64,000 nt of DNA from Bog-375 sp049698695 (GTDB lineage Bacteria > Acidobacteriota > Terriglobia > Bryobacterales > Bryobacteraceae). The translations under genes and the position numbers were made by a program. Below, in pieces: positions 25,961-34,910 of this stretch; within the stretch, counting starts at the first letter, position 1; each line of letters opens with the position of its first letter. Location: NCBI GenBank assembly GCA_049698695.1, contig JBAVYH010000095.1, positions 1 to 64,000 on the forward strand, read 5' to 3'. The notes under the pieces were generated by a model. The model was not told the origin of the DNA, searched no databases, and worked only from the letters and a program-made list of their open reading frames with translations.

Positions 25961-26581
25961 ATGCTCCGTATGATCTCCGTTCGCCGGCTACCACACATCT
26001 ATCCCCGGGATTGCTGGCTGTTTCTTACCTGGGGCCTTCACGGTACCGTCGCGCCGTACCATTTTCCGCCCCCCCACAAAGCGTCGGCCGGTCAGGCCTT
26101 CGCCTGGCTGGACCGCCGGTTGGATATGGCTTGCAGTGGTCCCATGTTCCTTCGCCAGGACGCCATCGCGAACCTGGTGGTTGAGTCCCTGCACAGGGGG
26201 ATGGAACTCGGACATTATGAACTGGCTTCTTTCGTGGTGATGGCGAACCATGTCCACGTCTTGCTGCTGCCGAAGGTGCCGCCCAGCCGGTTACTGAAAG
26301 CGCTGAAGGGTTGCACCGCGCGTGAAGCGAATCGCTTGCCGGGCAGGACGGGAGAGCCATTTTGGCAGCGAGAATCGTACGATCATTGGGTAAGGGATGA
26401 GCGGGAGTGGAGGCGGATTGAGTTCTACATAGAGAACAATCCCGTAAGAGCGGGATTGGTCGGGCACGCAGACGAATATCGCTGGTCGTCAAAGTGGAAG
26501 CAGAGCGGCGTCGGCACGAATGCCGACGCGGCACGCACGAGTGCGTGCGCCACCGTGGCCGGCGCGGGACTCTTGCGCTAG
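25961..26581 (+). CDS. REP-associated tyrosine transposase (RAYT, IS200/IS605-related Y1 enzyme)
   Basis: 206 residues. HUH motif MANHVHVLL near 100, the RRLPHIYPRD opening, the catalytic-Tyr region FWQRESYDHWVRDE near 142, and the FYIENNPVRAGLV tail are the standard RAYT pattern. Such enzymes nick and move REP hairpins and are normally single-copy, domesticated chromosomal genes. This one is framed by inverted REP pairs, forming a REPtron. The last 24-25 codons lie inside the right REP, so the C-terminal residues (GVGTNADAARTSACAT...) are repeat-encoded. ATG at 25970 is an alternative start. Confidence 0.93.
   Translation: MLRMISVRRLPHIYPRDCWLFLTWGLHGTVAPYHFPPPHKASAGQAFAWLDRRLDMACSGPMFLRQDAIANLVVESLHRGMELGHYELASFVVMANHVHVLLLPKVPPSRLLKALKGCTAREANRLPGRTGEPFWQRESYDHWVRDEREWRRIEFYIENNPVRAGLVGHADEYRWSSKWKQSGVGTNADAARTSACATVAGAGLLR
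26508..26557 (-). repeat. REP double hairpin, right copy, inside the RAYT 3' end
   Basis: Inverted relative to the left copy: 9-base stem GCGTCGGCA/TGCCGACGC with CGAA loop (26508-26529), then GCACGCACGAGTGCGTGC (26531-26548), then GCCACCGTGG. It overlaps the coding end of the transposase. Confidence 0.9.
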
Positions 26582-26600
26582 CGATTTGCGCCCCTCCGCT

Positions 26601-27242
26601 TTACTTGCGCAGAATCTTGTCGACGGCTTTGGCGAGCGAGGAGAACTCGGCGCGGGCGGGGGAATCGGGAGCGTATTCGGCCACTGTCAGGCCCTGCGAC
26701 ACCGCCTCGGCCACCACCACGCGCTGGCCGATGGCGGGCAGCACCTTTTTCCCCATGCCGCTGAGCGAGGATGCCAAGCCGCGGCTGAGGTTTGTGGACA
26801 TCAGCACCTTGGATGGTACGAAGCGGATGCGCGGCTTCTTCGAGCGCCGCTCGGCCCGCGCCTTGAGGGCCAGCGACAGAGCTTCCTTGAGGGCGAACAG
26901 GTCGAGGGGTGACGGTCCGCAGGGCAGCAGCATGAGATCTGCGGCCAGCGCCGCCTGATAGGCCACTTCAGGCATGCCCGGCGGCGTATCGATGAGTACG
27001 ATATCGGCGTCTTCTTCAGCCTTGCGCGCCCGCGCCCGCAGCGTGCCGGGGACAGGCACCTTCTCGACGGAGCGCGCCAGCATGCCGTCGCCCTGCCCAG
27101 CCCAGGCCACCAGGCTATGCTGCGGATCGGCATCGAGGACGGCGACGCTGCGGCCCATGGCGGCGAACTCCGCCGCCAAATTGCCCACAATCGTGGACTT
27201 GCCGACTCCGCCCTTACGTCCAGCCACGGCAATGATAGCCAT
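26601..27242 (-). CDS. Orphan ParA/MinD-family ATPase
   Basis: 213 residues. Deviant Walker A KGGVGKST at about 10-17 with the signature Lys, Walker A' VLDADPQHS, and IDTPPGM as the switch/Walker B. Short ParA without an N-terminal HTH, as in plasmid type Ib, VirC1 or cell-positioning ParA proteins. There is no ParB gene or parS-like repeat beside it, so a role in positioning a protein cargo is as likely as DNA partition. A -10-like TATGAT (27256-27251) lies eight bases before the ATG with no ribosome site, suggesting a near-leaderless transcript. Confidence 0.88.
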   Translation of the reverse strand: MAIIAVAGRKGGVGKSTIVGNLAAEFAAMGRSVAVLDADPQHSLVAWAGQGDGMLARSVEKVPVPGTLRARARKAEEDADIVLIDTPPGMPEVAYQAALAADLMLLPCGPSPLDLFALKEALSLALKARAERRSKKPRIRFVPSKVLMSTNLSRGLASSLSGMGKKVLPAIGQRVVVAEAVSQGLTVAEYAPDSPARAEFSSLAKAVDKILRK

Positions 27243-27349
27243 AGAGGTTCATCATAAGACAAAAGACGGGCAGGCAATAGACCGCTGGCAAGAAAGGCAA
27301 GAAAGCCAGGGGCCAGGAGCTGCGCCGCCGGGCCGCCACGACCGTCGGG

Positions 27350-28357
27350 CTAGAAGGTCCCACCGGGTTTTGCGGGGGCGCCGGCAGGCTTGGCTGATGG
27401 GTCAGGAGCTCCAGCAGACGCGCCGACAGGCTTGGTGGGCGGGTTACCAGGCGTGGCGGTCGGCTTAGCGGATGGTTCAGCAGGCTTGGGAGATGCGTCA
27501 GCCGGCTTAGCGGGCGAGTCTCCAGGTTTGGCGGCAGGATCGGCAGGCTTGGCGGGTGCGCCACCAGGATTGGCTGGTGCATCGGTGGGCTTAAGACCGG
27601 CATTGGCGAGGATCGCATCCACGTACTCGCGGGTCTCCTCAACGTCCGGCACGCCGCCGGATTCGTCAACCGTCTTTGGTCCGGCATTATAGGCGCCCAG
27701 CGCCTGAGGCAGATCGCCCCGGTATTTTTCGATAAGCTGCTTCAGGTAGCGGGCGCCGCCATCGAGATTCTGCTTGGGATCAAAGGGGTTGGCGACGCCC
27801 AGCTCGGCGGCGGTTTCCGGCATGAGCTGCATCAATCCCTGAGCCCCTTTGACGGACACAGCGCAAGGGCGGAATCCGGACTCCTGCCCAATCACGGCGC
27901 GCAGCAACTTGGGATCGAGGCTCTGTTGTTTGGCGGCGTCTTCAATCAAGGGGTTGACCAGGTTGTCGTCCAGGGGGTCGCAGTCCGCCTCGGGTGCCCC
28001 AGCCGGCTGGTTCCCCTCCAGCGGCATGAGCCACAGCCCGAGTGTTTCGGCTTGTTTGCGAATGGCGGCTCGCTGTTGCGCGATGGCCACCCGTTGCAAC
28101 TCCGCGGCAGTGGGAGGCGGCTTGCCGGTAGCTGCGGCTGGCGGCGGGCTGACCATGGCCGGCGCGCCGGGCGCGGCTGGCGCTTTCGTCACGGTGGGCG
28201 CCTGCGACACCGGCGGAGCCGGCGCAACTTGCGCCAGTACCCCCGGGATGCTGCTCAAGTACCCGAGAAGGATCGGGACGAGCCATTTGGCAAATGCCGC
28301 CCGATACGGAAGCATCCAGCGGCCGATTCTCGCCCGAGGCTTCGATAACCGTTTCAT
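27350..28357 (-). CDS. Secreted lytic transglycosylase (SLT domain) with Pro-Ala-Lys repeat tail
   Basis: 335 residues. Signal sequence about 20-42 (WLVPILLGYLSSIPGVLAQ), low-complexity linker, then the SLT/lysozyme-like domain about 125-245: catalytic Glu in AVIGQESGFRPCAVS, GLMQLMPETA, NLDGGARYL and ALGAYNAGP. It cleaves peptidoglycan between MurNAc and GlcNAc giving 1,6-anhydro ends. The last 75 or so residues are imperfect PAKPA/PAKPG repeats (minisatellite-like DNA at 27355-27590), a cell-wall-spanning or flexible tail. No adjacent secretion operon. Confidence 0.9.
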   Translation of the reverse strand: MKRLSKPRARIGRWMLPYRAAFAKWLVPILLGYLSSIPGVLAQVAPAPPVSQAPTVTKAPAAPGAPAMVSPPPAAATGKPPPTAAELQRVAIAQQRAAIRKQAETLGLWLMPLEGNQPAGAPEADCDPLDDNLVNPLIEDAAKQQSLDPKLLRAVIGQESGFRPCAVSVKGAQGLMQLMPETAAELGVANPFDPKQNLDGGARYLKQLIEKYRGDLPQALGAYNAGPKTVDESGGVPDVEETREYVDAILANAGLKPTDAPANPGGAPAKPADPAAKPGDSPAKPADASPKPAEPSAKPTATPGNPPTKPVGASAGAPDPSAKPAGAPAKPGGTF

Positions 28358-28518
28358 CCTGCATTAGCTATCGGCCAAAAGCGGGGCTCGCAACAGGTGT
28401 GCCGGGCGAGGCCAGATGTGACCCGCAAGCCCACACGGAAATGCGCGCCGGCGATAACGTAACCTGTTGAAGGCAAAAACCCTTTACAATAGGTACTTGT
28501 CTTGCCGAGGTTTTGTGA

Positions 28519-31500
28519 ATGCGAATTCCAGCCGCTCTATGTCTCTACGTTCTTATGTGCTCCGCCGGAGCTTACGCGCAAGCAATCGCCGGGTTCGGCG
28601 CGATTATGGGAAAGGTGCGTGACATATACGGAGACGGCATTCCGGATACCACGGTGACCATCACCAACCGGGCGTTGGGCCTGCGCCTGGTTTTGGTGAC
28701 TACCGACGACGGCGTTTTCAACGCGCCCACCCTGAGGCCGGCCGCCGGCTACGCGGTGAAAGTAACCCGCAAAGGATTTACCGGCTGGGACGCCTCCAAC
28801 CTGAGGGTGCCGGTGGGCGAGACGGTGAACTTCCATATCACCCTGCAGCAAACCTCGGCGGGAAAGAAACCGCAAACTGCTAGCGCGCCGGGGGTGGAGG
28901 ACACCAAGAGCGGCGTTACCGATCTGATCAGCCGCGATCAAATCCTGGATTTGCCGTTGAGCGGACGCCGCCTGGAATCGCTGGTAGCGCTATCGCCGCT
29001 GGCCGCGCTGGGCGCAACCCCCAACACCATCGGTTTTCGCGGCAGCCCTTCAGGGGACGTCGCGGTGGTGGACGGGCTGGACGCGAGCAACGGGTACTTC
29101 CTCAACAAGGCCGACCCGCTGCGGGCGTTTTCGGCGGAGGCGGTGGATAGCGTCCAGGTGATCGCCTCTACGGCGCCGTTCGAATACAAGGCCACCGGCG
29201 GCATTGCCAACGCTGCCACGCGCGGCGGCACGGAGGATTTTCACGGCGAGGCGTACGCGTTCTACCGCAACGGCAGCTTTGCTTCACCGGACCGGTACGA
29301 TCCGGGCTTCCGGCCGCCCGACAAACAGGAGACCGAGGGCGCTAACGTGGGCGGCCAGGCTCTGGAGCGGCTGTATTTCTTCGTGAGCCTGGAAGCGATG
29401 AGCGGCAGCTCGCAGGCCATCAATCGCATCACTAATCCGCTGATCGCCGACCCCAACAGTGTTACCGTGCTTCCCTCGCGCTGCGGCGCGCCTGCGACAT
29501 CGGTGCAATGCACGGCCGCCGATAAGTTCATCCAGTCGCAGATGAATGTGATTGTGCCGCGCTCCGACAAATCGCTGACCGGCCTGGCGCGCGCCGATTA
29601 CCATTGGACCGAGCGCAACAGTTTCAGCCTGGTTGCGGATGCGCAGCATTACCGCTCGCCCAACGGAGCCCAGCAACTGGCCGTATCGCCGGACGGCAGC
29701 CTGTTGGGAGACAACGGCAACCTGGGGGAGGAGACGCGGTACGCGGATGCCGGCTGGACGTCGCAACTGGGATCGAATGTGGTCAACCAACTGCGCCTCG
29801 GCTGGTATAAGGACCGAATTTCGGTGCTGCCGGAGACCCAACAGTGGCCTTCTACCGGGGGGCTGGGGCTGACGGTGGCCGGGGTGAACGTGGGCGCGAA
29901 TCCGGGCTATCCCGGCGTCGTGCCGAGTGAGGAGCGGGAGCAACTGTCGGAGAATTTCACCCTGGCATCGGGCGCCCACATCGTGCGTTTAGGCGCCGAC
30001 GGCGCACGCGGCCAGGACTGGATCCACCAGGTGTACAACCAGGACGGCACATACGCCTACCCCTCGCTGATAGCCTTGGCGCAGGATTTCAGTTCCAACA
30101 AGACTAACGCCAAAGACTACACCTTGTTTACGCAGCAGTTCGGCAATCCAACGCGCAACCTTGGGTCGAAATCCATTGGAGTTTACGCGGACGACAATTG
30201 GAAGGCCACGCGACGTCTGCAGATAGAGGTCGGTCTGCGTTGGGACAAGGAGCTTCTCCCGCAGCCGACCGCAAACAACGGCAGTTTCTACCTGACCCAG
30301 TACATCAGCTCGCCCAATTTGACGCTGCAGCCGCGGGCCGGGTTTTCTTATCTATGGAACGACCGGACGGTGATTCGCGCCGGCTTCGGTTTGTACTATA
30401 CGCCGTTTCCGATGCAACTGATCGACGCGCTGTTTTTGGGCAATGGCGTGTACCAGACCAGTATCAGCGTGAACCCGTATCAGAGCGGCGCACCGGTGTT
30501 TTCCAAGGTGATTGCGAGCGCCACCACTATTCCCAATGCCTCGAGCAACATCGCTTTCGCCAATAGCAAGTTTCGCAATGAGAATCAGCAGATCGGAACG
30601 TTCGCCATCGAGCGCAGCCTGGGCCGGGGCACCACCGTCACCGTCAGCTATGTCTACGGCCGGGGCCTGCACTTGTGGACGGCGGAAGATCTGAACCTGA
30701 ATCCCTCCAACGTCGACAAGACGTACACCATCGACAACACCGCCGGCGCCGCCGTCAATACGGTGACCTTGCCGATGTGGAACAGCAAGACGAGCGCGTT
30801 TTACGGCCACGTGTATAACGTCGTGAACAACGGAGCCTCGTGGTACGCGGCCGGCGTGGCGCAGTTTCGCAAGCGGATGTGGCACGGGCTGACAGTGGAC
30901 GGATCCTACACCTGGTCGCAGTTGCTGGACACCCAAAGCGGCCCGTTGTTGTTCAACTCCGTGCCGCTGAGCACGTACAACGGCGACTACGCTTTGGACA
31001 AGGGCAAATCGAATCTCAACCAGACGCAGCGCGGCGTGGTGGAACTGGTATGGCAGCCCACGCTCACCCGCAGCACGTCTCCGCTGGCGCGCTTTGCGCT
31101 GAATGGCTGGCAATTCTCAGCCATCGCGACGATCGCCACGGGGCTGCCCGAGACGGCGGTGGTGAACGTCCAAGGTCAGCAGTTTACCGGCCTCACCATG
31201 GTCTACACCAATTCGATGACCGGCACGGGCGGATGGAATCGCATGCCGCTGGACCAGATCAACAGCCTGTCGATGGGCGGCATGCACCCGGTGAATGCGC
31301 GCCTCTCCCGCAGCCTGCCCTTTACGGACCGGCTCCGGGGCGAGCTGATGTTCGAAGCTTTCAATGCGCTCAACTCGCAGTTCAATACCGCCGTGAACAA
31401 CATTGCCTACACGGCGCAGTCGGGCGTGCTGAAGCCCGTTCCCGGCGTGGGTGCGGGCATCGAGTCCTGGGGCCCACTGGACGGCACCAATGCGCGCCGG

Positions 31501-31530
31501 ATGCAGGTGGCCTTCCGACTGACGTTCTAG
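28519..31530 (+). CDS. Oar-like TonB-dependent outer-membrane receptor with N-terminal carboxypeptidase-regulatory-like domain
   Basis: 1,003 residues. Signal peptide MRIPAALCLYVLMCSAGAYA. Residues 28-115 form a CarboxypepD_reg/CNA-B-like fold (IMGKVRDIYGDGIPDTTVTI, VTTDDGVFNAPTLRPA), then a plug region (LPLSGRRLESLVALSP; VVDGLDASNGYF; FRGSPSGDVAV) and a long beta-barrel ending in the aromatic MQVAFRLTF typical of outer-membrane proteins. This class is highly expanded in Acidobacteria and is thought to take up oligosaccharides or peptides. A -10-like TACAAT lies at 28485-28490. The hydroxyproline operon follows in the same direction. Confidence 0.9.
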   Translation: MRIPAALCLYVLMCSAGAYAQAIAGFGAIMGKVRDIYGDGIPDTTVTITNRALGLRLVLVTTDDGVFNAPTLRPAAGYAVKVTRKGFTGWDASNLRVPVGETVNFHITLQQTSAGKKPQTASAPGVEDTKSGVTDLISRDQILDLPLSGRRLESLVALSPLAALGATPNTIGFRGSPSGDVAVVDGLDASNGYFLNKADPLRAFSAEAVDSVQVIASTAPFEYKATGGIANAATRGGTEDFHGEAYAFYRNGSFASPDRYDPGFRPPDKQETEGANVGGQALERLYFFVSLEAMSGSSQAINRITNPLIADPNSVTVLPSRCGAPATSVQCTAADKFIQSQMNVIVPRSDKSLTGLARADYHWTERNSFSLVADAQHYRSPNGAQQLAVSPDGSLLGDNGNLGEETRYADAGWTSQLGSNVVNQLRLGWYKDRISVLPETQQWPSTGGLGLTVAGVNVGANPGYPGVVPSEEREQLSENFTLASGAHIVRLGADGARGQDWIHQVYNQDGTYAYPSLIALAQDFSSNKTNAKDYTLFTQQFGNPTRNLGSKSIGVYADDNWKATRRLQIEVGLRWDKELLPQPTANNGSFYLTQYISSPNLTLQPRAGFSYLWNDRTVIRAGFGLYYTPFPMQLIDALFLGNGVYQTSISVNPYQSGAPVFSKVIASATTIPNASSNIAFANSKFRNENQQIGTFAIERSLGRGTTVTVSYVYGRGLHLWTAEDLNLNPSNVDKTYTIDNTAGAAVNTVTLPMWNSKTSAFYGHVYNVVNNGASWYAAGVAQFRKRMWHGLTVDGSYTWSQLLDTQSGPLLFNSVPLSTYNGDYALDKGKSNLNQTQRGVVELVWQPTLTRSTSPLARFALNGWQFSAIATIATGLPETAVVNVQGQQFTGLTMVYTNSMTGTGGWNRMPLDQINSLSMGGMHPVNARLSRSLPFTDRLRGELMFEAFNALNSQFNTAVNNIAYTAQSGVLKPVPGVGAGIESWGPLDGTNARRMQVAFRLTF

Positions 31531-31706
31531 GGCACGCGCGGTCTCCGCAAAAGCCGGCTTCGAGCCACGGATACACACAGATAAGACCTGGCATCGTAGG
31601 TCATTGTCTTCCGATCTTTGCTCATCGCCATTCTGGTTTCGCGCCTTCCGGCGCGGCGGTAGAATTGGGTTCACGGCTCGAGCGCGCGGCAAAGGACGCG
31701 TTAAGC

Positions 31707-32624
31707 ATGACAGTCGATTGGAAAGGCGTTTTTCCCGCCATCACCACGCAATTCCGCCCGGACGAGACGCTCGACCTGGCGGCCACCGCGAAACACCTGG
31801 AAAGCATGATCGCGGCGGGCATTCACGGTGTTGTGTTTCTCGGAACCGTGGGCGAGAACACGGCGCTCGAATACCAGGAAAAGCTGGGCGTGCTGCGCGA
31901 AATGAAGCGCGTGGTGAGCGGCCGCGTTCCGCTGCTGACGGGCGTTGCCGAATACACCACGCGCCTGGCGTGCCGCTTCGCGGCCGACGCGGAGAGAATC
32001 GGCGTCGACGGCCTGATGGTGCTGCCCGCCATGGTTTACAAATCGGACGAGCGCGAAACCATTGCACATTTTCGCACCGTGGCGCGCGCCACCGGGCTGC
32101 CCATTCTGGCGTACAACAACCCTGTGTCGTACGGCGTCGATATTACACCCGAAATGTTCGCGGAGCTGGCCGGCGAGCCGAACCTGGTGGCGATCAAAGA
32201 GTCCTCGGAAAATGTGCGCCGCATCACCGACCTGGCGAACCTGCTCGGCTGCCGTTACCTCTTATTCGGCGGCGTGGACGATCTGATCCTGGAAAGCATT
32301 CTGCTGGGCGCGCAGGGCTGGATCAGCGGCCTGGTTAACGCCTTCCCGCAGGAGAGCCGGCTGCTGTGGGACCTGGCGTCGGCGGGCGAGTGGGAGAAGG
32401 CGCGCGCCGTGTACCGCTGGTACACGCCGCTGCTGCACCTGGATACGAATGTCAAGCTGGTGCAGTGCATCAAGCTGGCGATGCAGGAAACGGGGCTCGG
32501 CTCCGAGACCGTGCGCGCGCCGCGGCTGACGCTGGTGGGGCGGGAGCGCGAAGAGATTCTGGCGATTGTCCGCCGCGCCGTTGCGGCCAGACCGGCGCAG
32601 CTCGCCGGCGTGCAGGCGGGCTGA
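31707..32624 (+). CDS. DapA-family lyase/deaminase, probably 1-pyrroline-4-hydroxy-2-carboxylate deaminase
   Basis: 305 residues, one (beta/alpha)8 barrel. Schiff-base Lys164 in VAIKESSE and Tyr136 in LAYNNPVSYG are both present; GVVFLGTVGENTAL replaces the GTTGE loop of true dihydrodipicolinate synthase, so another oxo-acid substrate is expected. Immediately upstream of a 4-hydroxyproline epimerase and a multi-subunit dehydrogenase, it most likely converts the cyclic imine product to alpha-ketoglutarate semialdehyde. Start ATG has AAAGGA about ten bases upstream. Confidence 0.82.
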   Translation: MTVDWKGVFPAITTQFRPDETLDLAATAKHLESMIAAGIHGVVFLGTVGENTALEYQEKLGVLREMKRVVSGRVPLLTGVAEYTTRLACRFAADAERIGVDGLMVLPAMVYKSDERETIAHFRTVARATGLPILAYNNPVSYGVDITPEMFAELAGEPNLVAIKESSENVRRITDLANLLGCRYLLFGGVDDLILESILLGAQGWISGLVNAFPQESRLLWDLASAGEWEKARAVYRWYTPLLHLDTNVKLVQCIKLAMQETGLGSETVRAPRLTLVGREREEILAIVRRAVAARPAQLAGVQAG

Positions 32625-32775
32625 TGCCCTGCTGCGCTGCAAAGCGGGGACTGGCTCGAATTTCGCCGCTTTTGCGAAACTTCGTGCCTGTACCCGGTTT
32701 GCCTCTGAGGAGTCTCTACTGCGTGCAATGCGGCACGCTTCGCCACGCTGCGCCACAAGCGGTTGAGGTGCGAAT

Positions 32776-33750
32776 TTGCAACGAGTCCAGGTGATTGATT
32801 CCCACACCGCGGGCGAACCGACGCGAGTGGTGATCGGCGGCGGTCCGGATCTCGGGCCGGGAACCGTGGCCGAGCGGCTGGAGCGCTTTCGCAGCTCGTT
32901 CGATTGGTTTCGCTCCGCCGTGGTCAACGAGCCGCGCGGCAATGACGCCATGGTGGGCGCGCTGCTCTGCGAGCCCGCGGACCCCACTTGCGATGCGGGC
33001 GTCATCTTCTTCAACAACGTCGGCTATCTGAACATGTGCGGCCACGGCACCATGGGTCTGGTGGTGACGCTGGCACACCTGGGGCGCATCCGCCAGGGCG
33101 GCATTGCTCAGAAAATGCTCCGCATCGAAACCAATTGCGGCGTGGTAGAGGCGCGGCTGAACCCCAACGGCAGCGTGACCGTGCGCAATGTACCCAGCTA
33201 CCGGGCGGCGGCCAAGGTCGCGGTGGAGGTGGAAGGACACGGCGCGGTGGTGGGCGATGTCGCCTGGGGTGGCAACTGGTTTTTCCTGGTGCCGGAGCCG
33301 CGGCAGCCAATCGCGCTCAGCCGCCTGGAACAGCTCACCGAATTCGCCTGGCGCATTCGCCGGGCGCTCGCTGCCGGCGGCATCACCGGCGATGACGGCC
33401 GCGAAATCGACCACATCGAGCTGTTCGGCCCGCCCAGCGCGGCCGGCGCGCATAGCAGGAATTTCGTGCTCTGTCCCGGCAAGGCGTACGACCGCTCGCC
33501 CTGCGGCACCGGCACCAGCGCCAAGCTGGCCTGCCTCTACGCCGAGGGCAAATTGCGGCCGGGCGAAGTGTGGCGGCAGGAAAGCATTGTGGGCAGCGTT
33601 TTTGAAGGATCGATCACGGTGGAGGGCGGCCGCGTGCTGCCGGAAATCACCGGCTACGCTTACGTCAATGCCGAGGCGGAATTGATCCTCGATGAGGCCG
33701 ACCCGTTCTGTCACGGCATCCCGTCATCATGCCAGCCACCTACGACGTAG
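32776..33750 (+). CDS. 4-hydroxyproline 2-epimerase / proline racemase family
   Basis: 324 residues, TTG start with GAGGTG seven bases before it. Both catalytic thiols are present: Cys88 in NMCGHGTMGL and Cys243 in RSPCGTGTSAK, with DSHTAGEPTR at the N-terminus. The pair of Cys fits proline racemase or hydroxyproline epimerase (dehydratases have Thr at the second place). It would convert trans-4-hydroxy-L-proline to cis-4-hydroxy-D-proline. Overlaps the next gene by 22 bases; the context favours hydroxyproline over proline. Confidence 0.9.
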   Translation: MQRVQVIDSHTAGEPTRVVIGGGPDLGPGTVAERLERFRSSFDWFRSAVVNEPRGNDAMVGALLCEPADPTCDAGVIFFNNVGYLNMCGHGTMGLVVTLAHLGRIRQGGIAQKMLRIETNCGVVEARLNPNGSVTVRNVPSYRAAAKVAVEVEGHGAVVGDVAWGGNWFFLVPEPRQPIALSRLEQLTEFAWRIRRALAAGGITGDDGREIDHIELFGPPSAAGAHSRNFVLCPGKAYDRSPCGTGTSAKLACLYAEGKLRPGEVWRQESIVGSVFEGSITVEGGRVLPEITGYAYVNAEAELILDEADPFCHGIPSSCQPPTT

Positions 33751-34910
33751 CCATCGCCGGGGCCGGCATTGTGGGCGCAGCGGTGGCCGATGAATGCGCC
33801 GCCGCAGGCTTGCGCGTCGTCGTCGTGGAACCCGGGCCGACCGGCGGCGGAGCCACCGCCGCGGGCATGGGCCACATCGTGGTGATGGACGATTCGCCGG
33901 CGCAGCTCGTGCTGACGCGTTATTCGGTCGAGTTGTGGCGCGAGCTTGCGCCGGAGCTGCCGCCCGAAGTGGAATACGCCAAGACCGGCACCATCTGGGT
34001 CGCGGCCGATCCCGAGGAAATGGCCGAGGTGGAGCGCAAGCGCCAGGTTTACGCCTCAGCCGGCGTGCGCGCCGATGTATTGGATGCGCGCTCGCTTGCC
34101 GAAGCCGAACCGCAATTGCGCGCCGGCCTGGCCGGCGGCCTGCTGGTGCCCGATGATGCGGTGATCTATCCTCCTTCCGCCGCGCACTTCCTCCTCGAGC
34201 GCGCAGAGGCGCGCGGCGCGGAGGTGCGCGTGGGCACAGCGGTAGAGTTGGCAGGAGTGGCGCAGGCGCCCCGGTTTTCGGGTCCGATGCGGATTCCGCC
34301 TGCTAAGACGAGCACCGCCGGCATTCGCTTGCGCGACGGCGAGCTGCTCGCAGCCGGCATCGTCGTGAATGCTACCGGAGCCTGGGCGCCGGAGCTGACG
34401 CCAGGCATCGAGGTGCGAAAACGCAAAGGGCACCTCGCCATCACGGACCGCTATCCGGGCTTCGTGCGGCATCAACTCGTCGAGCTCGGATACCTGAAGA
34501 GCGCGCATTCCACCGCGGCCGATTCGGTGGCGTTCAACGCGCAGCCTCGGCGCACCGGGCAAGTGCTGATCGGCTCTTCGCGGCAGTACGACGCGGCGGG
34601 GCCGGACATCGAAGCGCCCATTCTCAGCCGCATGTTGCGCCGCGCGCAGGAGTATTTGCCGGGCCTGGCGGACTTGTTGGTGATTCGCTGCTGGACCGGC
34701 TTTCGCGCGGCCACGCCGGATAAGCTGCCGCTGATCGGGCCGGCCGCCGGCAGCGACCGGCTGTACCTTGCCACCGGTCACGAAGGCTTGGGCATCACCA
34801 CATCGCTGGCCACCGGCAAGCTGGTAGCGGACCAAATTCTCGGCCGCCCCTCCGCCATCCCGCGCGAAGCTTACTTGCCGGGACGGAAACACGAGGCGCA
34901 GCATGGCTGA
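33729..34910 (+). CDS. FAD-dependent amino-acid dehydrogenase, D-hydroxyproline dehydrogenase subunit beta type
   Basis: 393 residues. N-terminal Rossmann fold VAIAGAGIVGAAVADECAAA, the DAO-family GGGATAAGMGH FAD loop, and the C-terminal ATGHEGLGITTSLATG. With the next two genes it matches the three-part HcnABC/D-hydroxyproline dehydrogenase layout, passing electrons to the 2Fe-2S subunit. An unusual segment about residues 178-192 (QAPRFSGPMRIPPAKTS) is coded by a REP-like palindrome (34262-34303) and looks like an in-frame insertion into the loop before GIRLRDGELLAAG. Confidence 0.87.
   Translation: MPATYDVAIAGAGIVGAAVADECAAAGLRVVVVEPGPTGGGATAAGMGHIVVMDDSPAQLVLTRYSVELWRELAPELPPEVEYAKTGTIWVAADPEEMAEVERKRQVYASAGVRADVLDARSLAEAEPQLRAGLAGGLLVPDDAVIYPPSAAHFLLERAEARGAEVRVGTAVELAGVAQAPRFSGPMRIPPAKTSTAGIRLRDGELLAAGIVVNATGAWAPELTPGIEVRKRKGHLAITDRYPGFVRHQLVELGYLKSAHSTAADSVAFNAQPRRTGQVLIGSSRQYDAAGPDIEAPILSRMLRRAQEYLPGLADLLVIRCWTGFRAATPDKLPLIGPAAGSDRLYLATGHEGLGITTSLATGKLVADQILGRPSAIPREAYLPGRKHEAQHG
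34262..34303. repeat. REP-like palindrome inside the FAD dehydrogenase gene
   Basis: Arms GCAGGCG (34262-34268) and CGCCTGC (34297-34303) enclose a second hairpin, CCCG-GTTTT-CGGG. An intergenic element at 36513-36555 has the same build. Being 42 bases it can be carried in frame. Confidence 0.55.

Noticed and set aside
25961..26581. Treating the transposase as an active IS200/IS605 insertion sequence
   Set aside because: Motifs are of the single-copy RAYT group, there is no TnpB, and the ends are REP hairpins rather than IS200 ends.
27355..27590. Short tandem repeats that could be mistaken for a CRISPR or satellite
   Set aside because: Period and reading frame match the Pro-Ala-Lys tail of the lytic transglycosylase; spacers are absent.
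31560..31585. GAGCCACGGATACACACAGAT stretch before the deaminase gene
   Set aside because: Resembles a motif common in intergenic repeats of many soil bacteria, but only one short copy is present and no structure or gene accompanies it.
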